Source: Flavobacterium sp. LC2016-12 (lineage in GTDB: Bacteria; Bacteroidota; Bacteroidia; Flavobacteriales; Flavobacteriaceae). Taken from it: a stretch of DNA of 64,000 bases. The position numbers and the translations under genes are program-made. Position 1 is the stretch's first letter; every line of letters begins with the position of its first letter. The stretch covers positions 1 through 64,000 of the forward strand of contig NZ_JADKPT010000009.1 of assembly GCF_015351595.1 (NCBI RefSeq). The letters run 5' to 3'. Under the pieces are notes generated by a model that saw only the letters and a list, made by a program, of their open reading frames with translations, did no database searches and was not told the DNA's origin. Positions 9,575 to 19,144 of this stretch are shown in pieces.

Positions 9575-10156
9575 ATGATAGCACATTTGCAGGGAAAGTT
9601 AGTTGAAAAAAATCCCACAGAAGTTGTAATTGATTGTGGTGGAGTGGGATACCATGTAAATATTTCTTTACACACCTTTTCATTAATCCCTAATGCTGAT
9701 TTTATAAAATTGTATACGCATCTTCAAATCAAAGAAGATGCGCATACATTATTTGGTTTTGTTGAAAAATCAGAGCGTGAAATATTTAGAATGTTGTTAT
9801 CTGTTTCGGGCATCGGAGCTAATATTGCGAGAACAATGTTATCTTCAATTGAACCCAGACAAATAATAAATGCAATTGCTTCAGGAGATGTTGGTTTAAT
9901 CCAGTCAATTAAAGGGATTGGAAATAAAACTGCACAGCGCGTTATACTTGATTTAAAAGAAAAAGTGTTAAAGTTGTACGATTTGGATGAAGTTTCGGTT
10001 GTTCAAAACAATACAAACCGAGATGAAGCGTTATCTGCTTTGGAAGTTCTGGGTTTTGTTCGAAAAACTTCAGAAAAAGTAGTTGAAAAGATCGTAAAAG
10101 AAGATCCCGAAGCCACCGTTGAAACCATTATCAAAAGAGCCTTGAAAAGTCTATAA
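9575..10156 (+). CDS. ruvA: Holliday junction branch migration protein RuvA
   Basis: 193 residues from the ATG at 9575, matching family length. The protein begins 'MIAHLQGKLVEKNPTEVVIDCGGVGY' (split here only for description), the OB-fold start of RuvA. Two helix-hairpin-helix motifs follow ('SGIGANIARTML' and 'KGIGNKTAQRVILDL'), then a C-terminal helical domain that contacts RuvB. RuvA tetramers hold four-way DNA junctions and load the RuvB motor during recombinational repair. An upstream in-frame TTG at 9524 would add 17 hydrophobic residues but precedes the promoter box, so it is rejected. It sits 24 bp before sprA and is likely co-transcribed with it. Confidence 0.95.
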   Translation: MIAHLQGKLVEKNPTEVVIDCGGVGYHVNISLHTFSLIPNADFIKLYTHLQIKEDAHTLFGFVEKSEREIFRMLLSVSGIGANIARTMLSSIEPRQIINAIASGDVGLIQSIKGIGNKTAQRVILDLKEKVLKLYDLDEVSVVQNNTNRDEALSALEVLGFVRKTSEKVVEKIVKEDPEATVETIIKRALKSL

Positions 10157-10180
10157 ACCTAATTAAGACACACTAATTAT

Positions 10181-13100
10181 ATGCGTAAAATTTGTATTTT
10201 GTTACTGTTTTTACTTTGCGGTAATGTTTTGCGTGCGCAAGTAAATCAGTCAACTCAAGATACAACCAAAACGCAGTTTTCAGTTGGTAAGGTAGAACTT
10301 CAAAATCCTCCAAGTATATTATCAGCTTATAAGTATGATCCGGTTACGGATCGCTATATTTATACCAATTCTGTTGATGGCTTTTCAATCGATTATCCAA
10401 TTATTTTAACACCCAAAGAATACGAAGATTTAGTTTTGAAAGAATCCAGAAGGGATTATTTCAGAAAGAAAATGGACGCTATCGACGGTAAAAAAACAGG
10501 AAGTGAAGCGGCCAAAAAAGATTTGTTACCTCGATACTATATCAATTCAAGTCTTTTTGAAAGTATTTTTGGTAGTAATACCATTGATGTAAAACCCACA
10601 GGTTCAGTTGAAATGGATTTGGGAATTCGCTATACCAAACAAGACAATCCTTCATTTTCACCAAGAAACAGATCCAGCCTTACGTTTGATTTTGATCAGC
10701 GAATCAGTATGAGTTTAATGGGGAAGGTAGGGACACGTCTTGAGGTAAATGCAAATTACGATACACAATCTACATTTGCTTTTCAAAACCTATTTAAATT
10801 AGCTTATACCCCTTCCGAGGATGATATTATTCAAAAAGTAGAAGTTGGTAATGTTAGCATGCCACTGAATAGTACGTTAATTCGTGGAGCGCAAAGTTTA
10901 TTTGGGGTTAAGACACAATTGCAATTTGGAAAAACTACGATTACCGGTGTTTTCTCAGAACAAAAATCGCAAACAAAGAGTGTTGTAGCCGAAGGAGGTG
11001 GTACAGTTCAGAATTTTGATTTATATGCTTTAGATTATGATAATGACAGACACTTTTTCTTATCTCAATATTTTAGAAATAAATATGATGCTTCTTTAAA
11101 AGGATATCCATTTATTGATAGCCGTGTACAGATAACCAGAATAGAGGTTTGGGTTACCAATAAACAAAATCGTGTCAGTACAACCAGTAATAATTTAAGA
11201 AATGTTATTGCACTTCAGGATTTAGGTGAAGGGCAAATTACTGGAATTCCGGATAATGAAGTTGTTGTTATAGGTTCTACCACAGGATTTTTTAATCCTC
11301 AGGTACCTATTGATTCTCCAACAGCAAACAAGAATAACAGATACGATCCAACTGCAATTGGTCAGGCCGGATCATTTTTAAATTCAAATATTAGAGAAAT
11401 TGTAACAGCAAAATCAGGATTTAATAATCAAAGCATTACGGGAATAGGAGTTAACGAAGGAACTGATTATTCGATATTAGAAAATGCCAGAAAATTAACT
11501 GCTAATGAATTTACTTTCAATCCGCAATTAGGGTATATTTCTTTACAACAACGTTTGGCAAATGATGAGATTTTAGCGGTTGCTTTTGAATATACAGCTG
11601 GGGGTAAAGTTTATCAGGTAGGAGAATTTGGTAGTGATGGTGTTGATGCAACTGTTGTTACGGGAAATAATAATTCGAATCAGGCTATTATTTCGCAAAG
11701 TCTGATTTTAAAAATGCTGAAAAGTAATTTGACTAACGTTCAAAATCCGGTTTGGGACTTGATGATGAAAAACGTATATCAAATTCCACAGGCTTATCAA
11801 ATAAAACAAGATGATTTCAGATTGAATATCCTTTATACGGATCCTTCTCCAATAAATTATATAACGCCTGTTCAGGGTTCAAGTTTTCCTGCTAATCCTA
11901 CACCAGATAATAAAGTTGATCAAACACCATTATTGAATGTTTTTAATTTAGATAGATTAAATTATAACAATGATCCGCAAACAGGTGGTGATGGTTTCTT
12001 TGATTACCTTCCTGGTATAACGGTTGACGTTCAAAACGGACGTATTATTTTTTCCACAAAAGAACCTTTTGGAGAACTTATATTTAAGAAATTGCAGAAT
12101 AGCGCTGGCGAAAACTATAACGATCCAACAACATACAATGATAATCAGAAGAAATATGTTTTTAGAAACATGTATAAAAATACACAATCCGGTGCTTTGC
12201 AGGATAGTGATAAAAATAAATTCTTATTAAGAGGAAAGTATAAATCATCTGGAAGTAATGGTATTCCAATTGGGGCATTTAATGTACCACAAGGTTCTGT
12301 TGTTGTTATGGCAGCAGGAAGAAGACTTGTCGAAGGTGTCGATTACAGTGTCGATTATCAATTGGGGAGAGTTCAGATTCTTGATCCTTCTCTTCAGTCA
12401 TCCAATACACCAATCGAGGTTTCGTTAGAAAACAATTCTATTTTCGGACAGCAGACCCGTAGATTTATGGGTTTCAATGTTGAGCATAAAATTTCGGATA
12501 ATTTTGTTGTAGGAGGGACTTATCTTAAAATGACTGAAAAACCTTTTACACAAAAATCAAGTTACGGTCAGGAATCTGTAAATAATACTATTTTTGGGTT
12601 TAATGGGAATTATGCGACTGAAGTTCCTTTTTTAACCAGATTAGCTAATAAACTACCAAATATTGATACAGATGTTCCATCGAACCTTTCAATACGTGGT
12701 GAAGTTGCTTTCTTAAAACCTGATGCTCCAAAAGCAAGTGATTTTGAGGGTGAAGCAACAATTTATGTTGATGATTTTGAAGGTTCACAATCTACAATAG
12801 ATATGCGTTCAGCATATGCCTGGAGTCTGGCATCAACACCTTATTTGAATTCTATAAATGACAATACTTTTAATGCCAATTCTAATACATTAGAATATGG
12901 TTATAAACGTTCAAAATTAGCTTGGTATACAATTGACCCTATTTTTTATTCTTCCAAACCATCCGGAATTTCAAATGACGATTTGTCTCTAAATACAACG
13001 AGAAGGATTTATAGTAAAGAGCTATATCCAAATACTGATATTGCTCAGGGCCAGATACAGGTTATTAATACACTTGATTTAACTTATTTCCCTTCTGAGC

Positions 13101-16100
13101 GCGGACCATATAATAATAATCCTAATTTTAGTAACGATCCTGCAACGTCGAATTTTGGTGGAATTATGCGTTCTCTGAATTCAACCAATTTTGAGCAGGG
13201 AAATGTAGAATACATTCAGTTTTGGGTACTTGATCCTTATGTTGGAAATGCTGAAGCGCAACCAAACAATACAGGTAAAATCTATTTCAATTTAGGTGAA
13301 ATCTCTGAAGATGTTTTAAAAGACCAAAGAAAACAATATGAAAACGGATTAGGTCCGGATCAGGTAATGGTAAATCCTCGACCAATTTGGGGAGACGTTC
13401 CTGCCTCTCAATCCTTAATCTATGCATTTGATACAAATCCGGATAATCGTAAAAATCAGGATGTTGGTTTGGATGGTCTTCCAAATTCGCAAGAAGGTAG
13501 TGTTTACACTAATTATGCAGGAGAAGAAGATCCGGCGGCGGATAACTATACATATTATTTAAATACAGAGGGAGGCGTTTTAGATCGTTATAAAAAATAT
13601 AATGGTACGGAAAACAACTCTGCGGTAAGCATTGATGATCCTAATCGTGGATCAACTACTTTACCTGACGTTGAAGATATCAATCGTGATAATACAATGA
13701 GTACGATTAATGCCTATTATGAATACAGTATTGATGTAAAACCGGGAATGCAGGTAGGTCAAAATTATATTACAGACATCCGTGAAGTAAGTAATATAGA
13801 GTTACCAAATGGAGGTACAACAAACGCAAGATGGATTCAGTTTAAAATCCCTGTTGCTCAGCCTCAAAATACAATTGGAAATATTACCGATTTTAGATCT
13901 ATTCGTTTCATGCGTATGTTTATGACTGGTTTTAACAACCAGATGACGATGCGTTTTGGAGCATTGGATTTAGTAAGAGGAGAGTGGAGAAGATATACAG
14001 GAACACTTGATGCCAACGATACAAACCCTGACGATGATGGTACCGAATTTGATGTTGCAGCAGTTAACATTCAGGAAAATGGTACAAAATGTCCTGTAAA
14101 TTATGTTATCCCGCCAGGAGTACAGAGAGAACAATTGTATAATAACAATACAATTATCAATCAAAATGAGCAATCATTGTCGTTGAGAGTGGGTGGAACA
14201 GGTTTACAATATCAGGATTCCAGAGCAGTATTTAAGAATGTGAGTGTTGATATGCGTCAATACAAAAAACTTAAAATGTTCCTACATGCGGAGCAGTTGC
14301 CGGACGAGAACACATTGTTAGATGATGAAATGGTGGGATTTATACGTTTTGGAAACGATTTTACGCAAAACTATTATCAGGTTGAAATTCCTTTAAAGGT
14401 GACAAGATCCGGAGGTTCGTGTACAATAAGTCCTGATCAGGTTTGGCTAGATGAGAATAATATTGATTTGGCAATGGAGCTATTGACCAAGATGAAAATT
14501 CAGGCAATGAGTATTGATATTAATTCTACTAAACGAGATATAAATGGGGTTTACTACCCAGACGATGATTTGAGTTTAAGTGGAGGAGATGGTGATGGTA
14601 GATTGAAATTAGGGATTAAGGGTAATCCTAATTTTGGTTTAGTTAGGAATTTAATGGTGGGGGTAAAAAGTAGAGCAGATCATAAAGATATAAAAGGTGA
14701 AGTTTGGTTTAATGAACTTCGTATGTCTGATTTGGATAATAAGGGCGGGATGGCTGCTTTATTAAATGTCGACACCAATATGGCTGATTTTGCGACACTT
14801 TCTGCTGTCGGTAGAAAAAGCACGATCGGTTTTGGATCTTTAGAACAAGGTGCTAATGAAAGAGACCGTGAAGATATTCAGCAATATAACATTGTAACAA
14901 ATTTAAATTTAGGAAAATTATTACCTCAAAGATGGGGTATAAACTTGCCTTTTAATTATGCTATTGGCGAAGAAGTAATTACGCCGGAATATGATCCTTT
15001 TAATCAGGATATAAAACTAGATCAATTATTGAGAGAGACAACTGATCAGGATGAAAAAGATAACATAAGAACTCGTGCCGTAGACTATACAAAGAGAAAA
15101 AGTATCAACTTCATTGGTGTCAGAAAAGATCGTGCGCCAGAACAAAAACCTCATGTTTATGATGTAGAAAATCTAACATTTTCGCAATCGTACAATCAGG
15201 TGGAGCGTCATGATTATGAAGTTGAAGATTATGAAGATGAACAGTCAAACACAGCTGTAAATTATGCCTATACTTTTCAGCCAAAAGAAGTAGTTCCTTT
15301 CAAGGATACTAAGTTCATGAAGAAAAGTGATTACTGGAAAATGTTGAGCGATTTTAATTTTAATTACTTACCATCAAATATCACATTTAATACAAATGTT
15401 TTAAGACAAAGCAATCGTCAACAATATAGAGATGTGGAGACGCAGGGAATTGGACTTGAGCCGCTTTATAGACGAAATTTTGCTTTTAATTATCAATACG
15501 GTTTTGGTTATAATCTTACAAAATCATTGAAATTAAATTACAATGCCGCTTCAAATAATATTGTAAAAAATTATATGAATGAAGATAACACTCCTAAAGA
15601 AGATTTTAATATTTGGGATAGTTATTGGGATGTGGGAACGCCAAATCAACACTTACAGCAATTAGTATTAAACTACGATATTCCGATTAATAAGATTCCA
15701 CTTTTAAGTTTTGTGAAAGCAAATTATTCCTATACTGCTGATTACAGTTGGCAACGATCTTCAACAGCATTGTCTGAATATGTTGATCCGGATACTGGTA
15801 CTTTATATGATTTAGGAAATACGATTCAAAATGCTAATTCGAATACGTTGACAACAACCCTAAATATGAATATGCTGTATAAGTATTTAGGCTTGACTCC
15901 AGGTGCAAAAAAAACTGCAAAACCTAAAGCAACAGCTCCTCCAAAACCGGGAGAGAAGATTGTTAATACACCTAAGCCAGTAACTAATAGCAGTCCGTTT
16001 TATGATGGAATGATTGGAATTTTGACGAGCGTAAAAAATATTCAGGTTAACTATACTAAGAATAGTGGAACAGTATTACCGGGTTATACACCTGGAGTTG

Positions 16101-17440
16101 GTTTCTTTGGAACAGCAAAACCTACCTTGGGATTCGTTTTTGGAAGCCAGGATGATGTGCGTTATGAAGCTGCTAAAAATGGCTGGTTGACAGATTATGA
16201 TAACTTCAATCAGAACTTTACGCAAGTAACAAACAAACTTTTGAAAATCACAGCCAATATCGATTTGTTGCCTGATTTAAAGATTGATTTGGCAATGGAT
16301 CGTGCCTATTCTGAAAATACGTCAGAGCAATATAGAGTTGCCGATACAATTTATGGTAAAGAATATAAGCCTTTATCACCTTATACTTATGGAATGTTTT
16401 CTATTTCAACGGTACTAATAAAAACATCTTTTTCAACCAGTAATGAAATTGAATCAGCGGCTTTTGATGATTTCAGAAATAATCGTTTAGTTATTGCAAA
16501 TCGTCTTGCAGAAGAACATTATGGTACAGGAGCCGTAATTCCTAGATATGGAGATGCAGCTAATCCAATTCCGCCACCTCCGACAGATCCTAATAACGAT
16601 CCTGATAAACAGAAGAGGGAGATTTATACTTCTAATCAGGGATATCCAATAGGCTTTACAAAAAGTAACCAGGCGGTTTTGTTACCGTCATTTTTGGCAG
16701 CCTATTCAGGAGGGAATGCTTCGAGTAGTTCTACTGATATTTTTAGAAGTTTTCCTATTCCGAACTGGAGTGTTAAATACAACGGTTTAATGCGATATAA
16801 ATATTTTAAAGATAAATTTAGACGTTTTTCTTTGCAGCATAATTACAGAGCATCTTACACTATAAATCAGTTTAGGTCTAACTTTGATTATAATGAGAAG
16901 CCGGGTGGGCAGGATATAAATACCAATTTCTATAACCAAACCATTATGTCTAACGTCAATTTAGTGGAGCAATTTAGTCCGCTTATTCGTGTGGATTTTG
17001 AATTGAAGAGCTCACTAAGAGTATTGACAGAGATTAAAAAGGACAGAGCATTATCGATGAGTTTTGATAATAATTTATTGACGGAGGTTAAGGGGCTGGA
17101 GTATATTGTAGGTTTAGGATATCGTTTTAAAGATGTTATTTTTTCTTCAAGACTTGCAGATAGCCCAACTGGAATTATAAAAAGTGATATTAATATAAAG
17201 GCTGATTTCTCCTATAGAAATAATCAAACTTTAGTACGTTATCTGGATTATGATAACAATCAGCTTGCAGCTGGTCAAAATATTTGGTCATTAAAACTTA
17301 CAGCTGATTACGCCTTTAGTAAAAACCTGACGGCAATATTTTATTATGATCACTCGTTCTCAAAAGCTGTGATATCAACTTCATTTCCATTAACTAACAT
17401 TCGTTCAGGTTTTACACTACGATATAATTTTGGGAATTAA
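10181..17440 (+). CDS. sprA: SprA, outer-membrane translocon of the type IX secretion system
   Basis: 2419 residues, close to the ~2400 of F. johnsoniae SprA (Sov in Porphyromonas). A signal peptide covers residues 1-20, ending at 'LRAQ'. The rest is a huge strand-rich protein with many barrel-like stretches and a C-terminal 'TLRYNFGN'. Recognisable segments include 'VDDFEGSQSTIDMRS' (~residues 864-878) and 'ARWIQFKIPV'. In F. johnsoniae, SprA is a single-chain 36-strand barrel forming the export pore that releases folded T9SS cargo and is required for gliding. It is intact with no frameshift. It follows ruvA by 24 bp, and gcvH behind it has its own promoter. Confidence 0.95.
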   Translation: MRKICILLLFLLCGNVLRAQVNQSTQDTTKTQFSVGKVELQNPPSILSAYKYDPVTDRYIYTNSVDGFSIDYPIILTPKEYEDLVLKESRRDYFRKKMDAIDGKKTGSEAAKKDLLPRYYINSSLFESIFGSNTIDVKPTGSVEMDLGIRYTKQDNPSFSPRNRSSLTFDFDQRISMSLMGKVGTRLEVNANYDTQSTFAFQNLFKLAYTPSEDDIIQKVEVGNVSMPLNSTLIRGAQSLFGVKTQLQFGKTTITGVFSEQKSQTKSVVAEGGGTVQNFDLYALDYDNDRHFFLSQYFRNKYDASLKGYPFIDSRVQITRIEVWVTNKQNRVSTTSNNLRNVIALQDLGEGQITGIPDNEVVVIGSTTGFFNPQVPIDSPTANKNNRYDPTAIGQAGSFLNSNIREIVTAKSGFNNQSITGIGVNEGTDYSILENARKLTANEFTFNPQLGYISLQQRLANDEILAVAFEYTAGGKVYQVGEFGSDGVDATVVTGNNNSNQAIISQSLILKMLKSNLTNVQNPVWDLMMKNVYQIPQAYQIKQDDFRLNILYTDPSPINYITPVQGSSFPANPTPDNKVDQTPLLNVFNLDRLNYNNDPQTGGDGFFDYLPGITVDVQNGRIIFSTKEPFGELIFKKLQNSAGENYNDPTTYNDNQKKYVFRNMYKNTQSGALQDSDKNKFLLRGKYKSSGSNGIPIGAFNVPQGSVVVMAAGRRLVEGVDYSVDYQLGRVQILDPSLQSSNTPIEVSLENNSIFGQQTRRFMGFNVEHKISDNFVVGGTYLKMTEKPFTQKSSYGQESVNNTIFGFNGNYATEVPFLTRLANKLPNIDTDVPSNLSIRGEVAFLKPDAPKASDFEGEATIYVDDFEGSQSTIDMRSAYAWSLASTPYLNSINDNTFNANSNTLEYGYKRSKLAWYTIDPIFYSSKPSGISNDDLSLNTTRRIYSKELYPNTDIAQGQIQVINTLDLTYFPSERGPYNNNPNFSNDPATSNFGGIMRSLNSTNFEQGNVEYIQFWVLDPYVGNAEAQPNNTGKIYFNLGEISEDVLKDQRKQYENGLGPDQVMVNPRPIWGDVPASQSLIYAFDTNPDNRKNQDVGLDGLPNSQEGSVYTNYAGEEDPAADNYTYYLNTEGGVLDRYKKYNGTENNSAVSIDDPNRGSTTLPDVEDINRDNTMSTINAYYEYSIDVKPGMQVGQNYITDIREVSNIELPNGGTTNARWIQFKIPVAQPQNTIGNITDFRSIRFMRMFMTGFNNQMTMRFGALDLVRGEWRRYTGTLDANDTNPDDDGTEFDVAAVNIQENGTKCPVNYVIPPGVQREQLYNNNTIINQNEQSLSLRVGGTGLQYQDSRAVFKNVSVDMRQYKKLKMFLHAEQLPDENTLLDDEMVGFIRFGNDFTQNYYQVEIPLKVTRSGGSCTISPDQVWLDENNIDLAMELLTKMKIQAMSIDINSTKRDINGVYYPDDDLSLSGGDGDGRLKLGIKGNPNFGLVRNLMVGVKSRADHKDIKGEVWFNELRMSDLDNKGGMAALLNVDTNMADFATLSAVGRKSTIGFGSLEQGANERDREDIQQYNIVTNLNLGKLLPQRWGINLPFNYAIGEEVITPEYDPFNQDIKLDQLLRETTDQDEKDNIRTRAVDYTKRKSINFIGVRKDRAPEQKPHVYDVENLTFSQSYNQVERHDYEVEDYEDEQSNTAVNYAYTFQPKEVVPFKDTKFMKKSDYWKMLSDFNFNYLPSNITFNTNVLRQSNRQQYRDVETQGIGLEPLYRRNFAFNYQYGFGYNLTKSLKLNYNAASNNIVKNYMNEDNTPKEDFNIWDSYWDVGTPNQHLQQLVLNYDIPINKIPLLSFVKANYSYTADYSWQRSSTALSEYVDPDTGTLYDLGNTIQNANSNTLTTTLNMNMLYKYLGLTPGAKKTAKPKATAPPKPGEKIVNTPKPVTNSSPFYDGMIGILTSVKNIQVNYTKNSGTVLPGYTPGVGFFGTAKPTLGFVFGSQDDVRYEAAKNGWLTDYDNFNQNFTQVTNKLLKITANIDLLPDLKIDLAMDRAYSENTSEQYRVADTIYGKEYKPLSPYTYGMFSISTVLIKTSFSTSNEIESAAFDDFRNNRLVIANRLAEEHYGTGAVIPRYGDAANPIPPPPTDPNNDPDKQKREIYTSNQGYPIGFTKSNQAVLLPSFLAAYSGGNASSSSTDIFRSFPIPNWSVKYNGLMRYKYFKDKFRRFSLQHNYRASYTINQFRSNFDYNEKPGGQDINTNFYNQTIMSNVNLVEQFSPLIRVDFELKSSLRVLTEIKKDRALSMSFDNNLLTEVKGLEYIVGLGYRFKDVIFSSRLADSPTGIIKSDINIKADFSYRNNQTLVRYLDYDNNQLAAGQNIWSLKLTADYAFSKNLTAIFYYDHSFSKAVISTSFPLTNIRSGFTLRYNFGN

Positions 17441-17479
17441 TTTTTTCGTTTTCTAAACGGGATTTCATTAGAAGATTAT

Positions 17480-17487
17480 TACATTTG
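17480..17487 (+). promoter_or_regulatory. -7 box TACATTTG of gcvH
   Basis: Exact TAnnTTTG match 39 bases before the gcvH ATG, in the 86-bp gap after sprA. Confidence 0.7.
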
Positions 17488-17526
17488 TGGCTTAAAAATT
17501 AAATTATCAATTTCAAACATAGTATT

Positions 17527-17907
17527 ATGAGCATACCAGCAAATTTAAAGTACACAAAAGATCACGAATGGGTTAGCATCGAAGGAGATGTTGCAACTGT
17601 AGGAATTACTCATTTCGCTCAAAAAGAGCTTGGAGATATAGTGTATGTTGAAGTAGAAACTTTAGATCAGACATTAGATAAAGATGAGGTTTTTGGGACA
17701 GTGGAAGCTGTAAAAACAGTTTCTGATTTATTCTTGCCTTTAACAGGAGAGATTATTGCTTTTAATGATAGCCTGGAAAGCGCACCAGAAACAGTTAACT
17801 CTGATCCTTACGGAGCTGGATGGATGATTAAAATTAAAATTGCTGATGCATCAGAAATAGATTCTTTATTATCTGATGAAGCTTATAAACAACTTATCGG
17901 TGCCTAA
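17527..17907 (+). CDS. gcvH: Glycine cleavage system H protein
   Basis: 126 residues, full length. The lipoyl attachment motif '[13 protein letters not shown]' places the modified lysine at residue 63. The typical 'DHEWV' lies near the N-terminus and '[13 protein letters not shown]' near the C-terminus. The lipoyl arm shuttles the aminomethyl group between the P, T and L proteins of glycine cleavage in the cytosol. The other gcv genes are not in the window. The 3' end overlaps the next gene by 32 bases in another frame, which suggests translational coupling. Confidence 0.95.
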   Translation: MSIPANLKYTKDHEWVSIEGDVATVGITHFAQKELGDIVYVEVETLDQTLDKDEVFGTVEAVKTVSDLFLPLTGEIIAFNDSLESAPETVNSDPYGAGWMIKIKIADASEIDSLLSDEAYKQLIGA

Positions 17908-18283
17908 ACAATTATTGCTTATTTGGGCAATTATTTGCTCGGGAATTATTTCTTATTTTTGTTTGACAGACTCAAGTAATATTCCTGCTGTTAATTTTCC
18001 AAGTATAGATAAAATTGTACACTTTTGTTTTCATTTTGGATTTACAATTTCCTGGATTTTGTTTTTCAAAAAAGAGCTTAAGGGAAGGGAAGCTAACGAT
18101 TATAAAGCTTATCTGGTTTCGTTTATATTTTCTGTTTTTTTTGGAATTACAATCGAAATATTGCAAGGCATTTTTACGGTAACAAGAGCCGCAGATGTAA
18201 TAGATATTTTAGCAAATACAATTGGGGCAACCATCGCAGTTTTTACAGCAATCGCTTTCAAAAGGCAACTAGATAAAATATAA
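17876..18283 (+). CDS. VanZ-like family membrane protein
   Basis: 135 residues with four predicted membrane helices (roughly 12-30, 45-60, 78-97 and 108-126). The conserved arrangement '[16 protein letters not shown]...EILQ' resembles the VanZ-like fold, where an Asp-Lys...His pattern precedes helix two. Its function in Bacteroidota is unknown; VanZ itself gives low-level teicoplanin resistance, but this is not implied here. The ATG at 17876 lies inside gcvH. An in-frame GTG at 17900 is an alternative start that shortens the overlap. A UUCG-loop terminator follows. Confidence 0.8.
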   Translation: MKLINNLSVPKQLLLIWAIICSGIISYFCLTDSSNIPAVNFPSIDKIVHFCFHFGFTISWILFFKKELKGREANDYKAYLVSFIFSVFFGITIEILQGIFTVTRAADVIDILANTIGATIAVFTAIAFKRQLDKI

Positions 18284-18290
18284 TTTTATA

Positions 18291-18314
18291 AAAACCCACT
18301 TCGGTGGGTTTTTT
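18291..18314 (+). terminator. Intrinsic terminator with TTCG tetraloop
   Basis: AAAACCCAC (18291-18299), loop TTCG, GTGGGTTTT (18304-18312) and further T. It ends the gcvH/VanZ-like transcript. Confidence 0.95.
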
Positions 18315-18366
18315 ATTACAGAAAAATCAAGGTTAAATAGCAATGATTTTATTTAGAATTAAAATG

Positions 18367-18374
18367 TATTTTTG
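18367..18374 (+). promoter_or_regulatory. -7 box TATTTTTG of deoC-remB
   Basis: Exact TAnnTTTG match 27 bases before the deoC ATG, downstream of the terminator at 18291. Confidence 0.7.
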
Positions 18375-18400
18375 TCAAAATTCAATGTAATATCAAAGTC

Positions 18401-19144
18401 ATGAATATAAAGCAATATTTAGATTCAACATACTTGAAAACGGCTTCCCAAGCCGGGCTTTCGGAAGAAGAAAACATTGATATTGTTAAAGATGCCATTA
18501 AAGAGGCAATTACCGAAGGGTTTAAATTGATTATGATCAGGCCCACATATGTAAGTTTAGCTAAACAAATGATTTTAAAAGCTAATTCGAATTTACTTGT
18601 TGGTACTGTGATAGATTTTCCTGAAGGTAAATCGTCGATTGAAGATAAAATTAAAGAAGCAAATCAGGCAATTGAGAATGGAGCAGATGATTTAGATTTT
18701 GTTTGCAATTATGATGCTTTTAAAAATGGTGAAATTGCTATAGTGAAACAAGAAATTGTTTACGGTACACAAATTGGATTAGCACATAATAAAACGGTAA
18801 AATGGATAATTGAAGTTGCAGCTTTAACAGATAAAGAAATTATGCAACTTTCTGCATTGATAAAAAATGTAGTTATATCAAATTTTAAAGAAGAAGACTA
18901 TGCTTCAGTATTTGTAAAATCATCTACAGGTTTTTATAAAACTGAAAATGATTTACCAAACGGCGCAACAATGGCATCTATTATAATGATGTTAGAAAAT
19001 GCGTCGCCGTTGCCAATTAAAGCAGCTGGAGGAGTAAGATCTTATAAAGATGCAATTGAAATGATTCGCTTAGGAGTTAAACGAATCGGAACTTCGGCAG
19101 CAAAAGAAATTGCAAACGGAGAGAATGCCCCAAATGATTATTAA
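18401..19144 (+). CDS. deoC: Deoxyribose-phosphate aldolase
   Basis: 247 residues. The Schiff-base lysine lies in 'FVKSSTGF' (K173), and a second active-site lysine in 'PIKAAGGV' (K207). The acidic 'GADDLDFV' segment with D99 fits the proton relay of the family. The enzyme splits 2-deoxyribose-5-phosphate into acetaldehyde and glyceraldehyde-3-phosphate, completing deoxynucleoside salvage in the cytosol. Its stop codon abuts the ATG of remB with no gap, so the two are translated from one mRNA even though their functions appear unrelated. Confidence 0.94.
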   Translation: MNIKQYLDSTYLKTASQAGLSEEENIDIVKDAIKEAITEGFKLIMIRPTYVSLAKQMILKANSNLLVGTVIDFPEGKSSIEDKIKEANQAIENGADDLDFVCNYDAFKNGEIAIVKQEIVYGTQIGLAHNKTVKWIIEVAALTDKEIMQLSALIKNVVISNFKEEDYASVFVKSSTGFYKTENDLPNGATMASIIMMLENASPLPIKAAGGVRSYKDAIEMIRLGVKRIGTSAAKEIANGENAPNDY

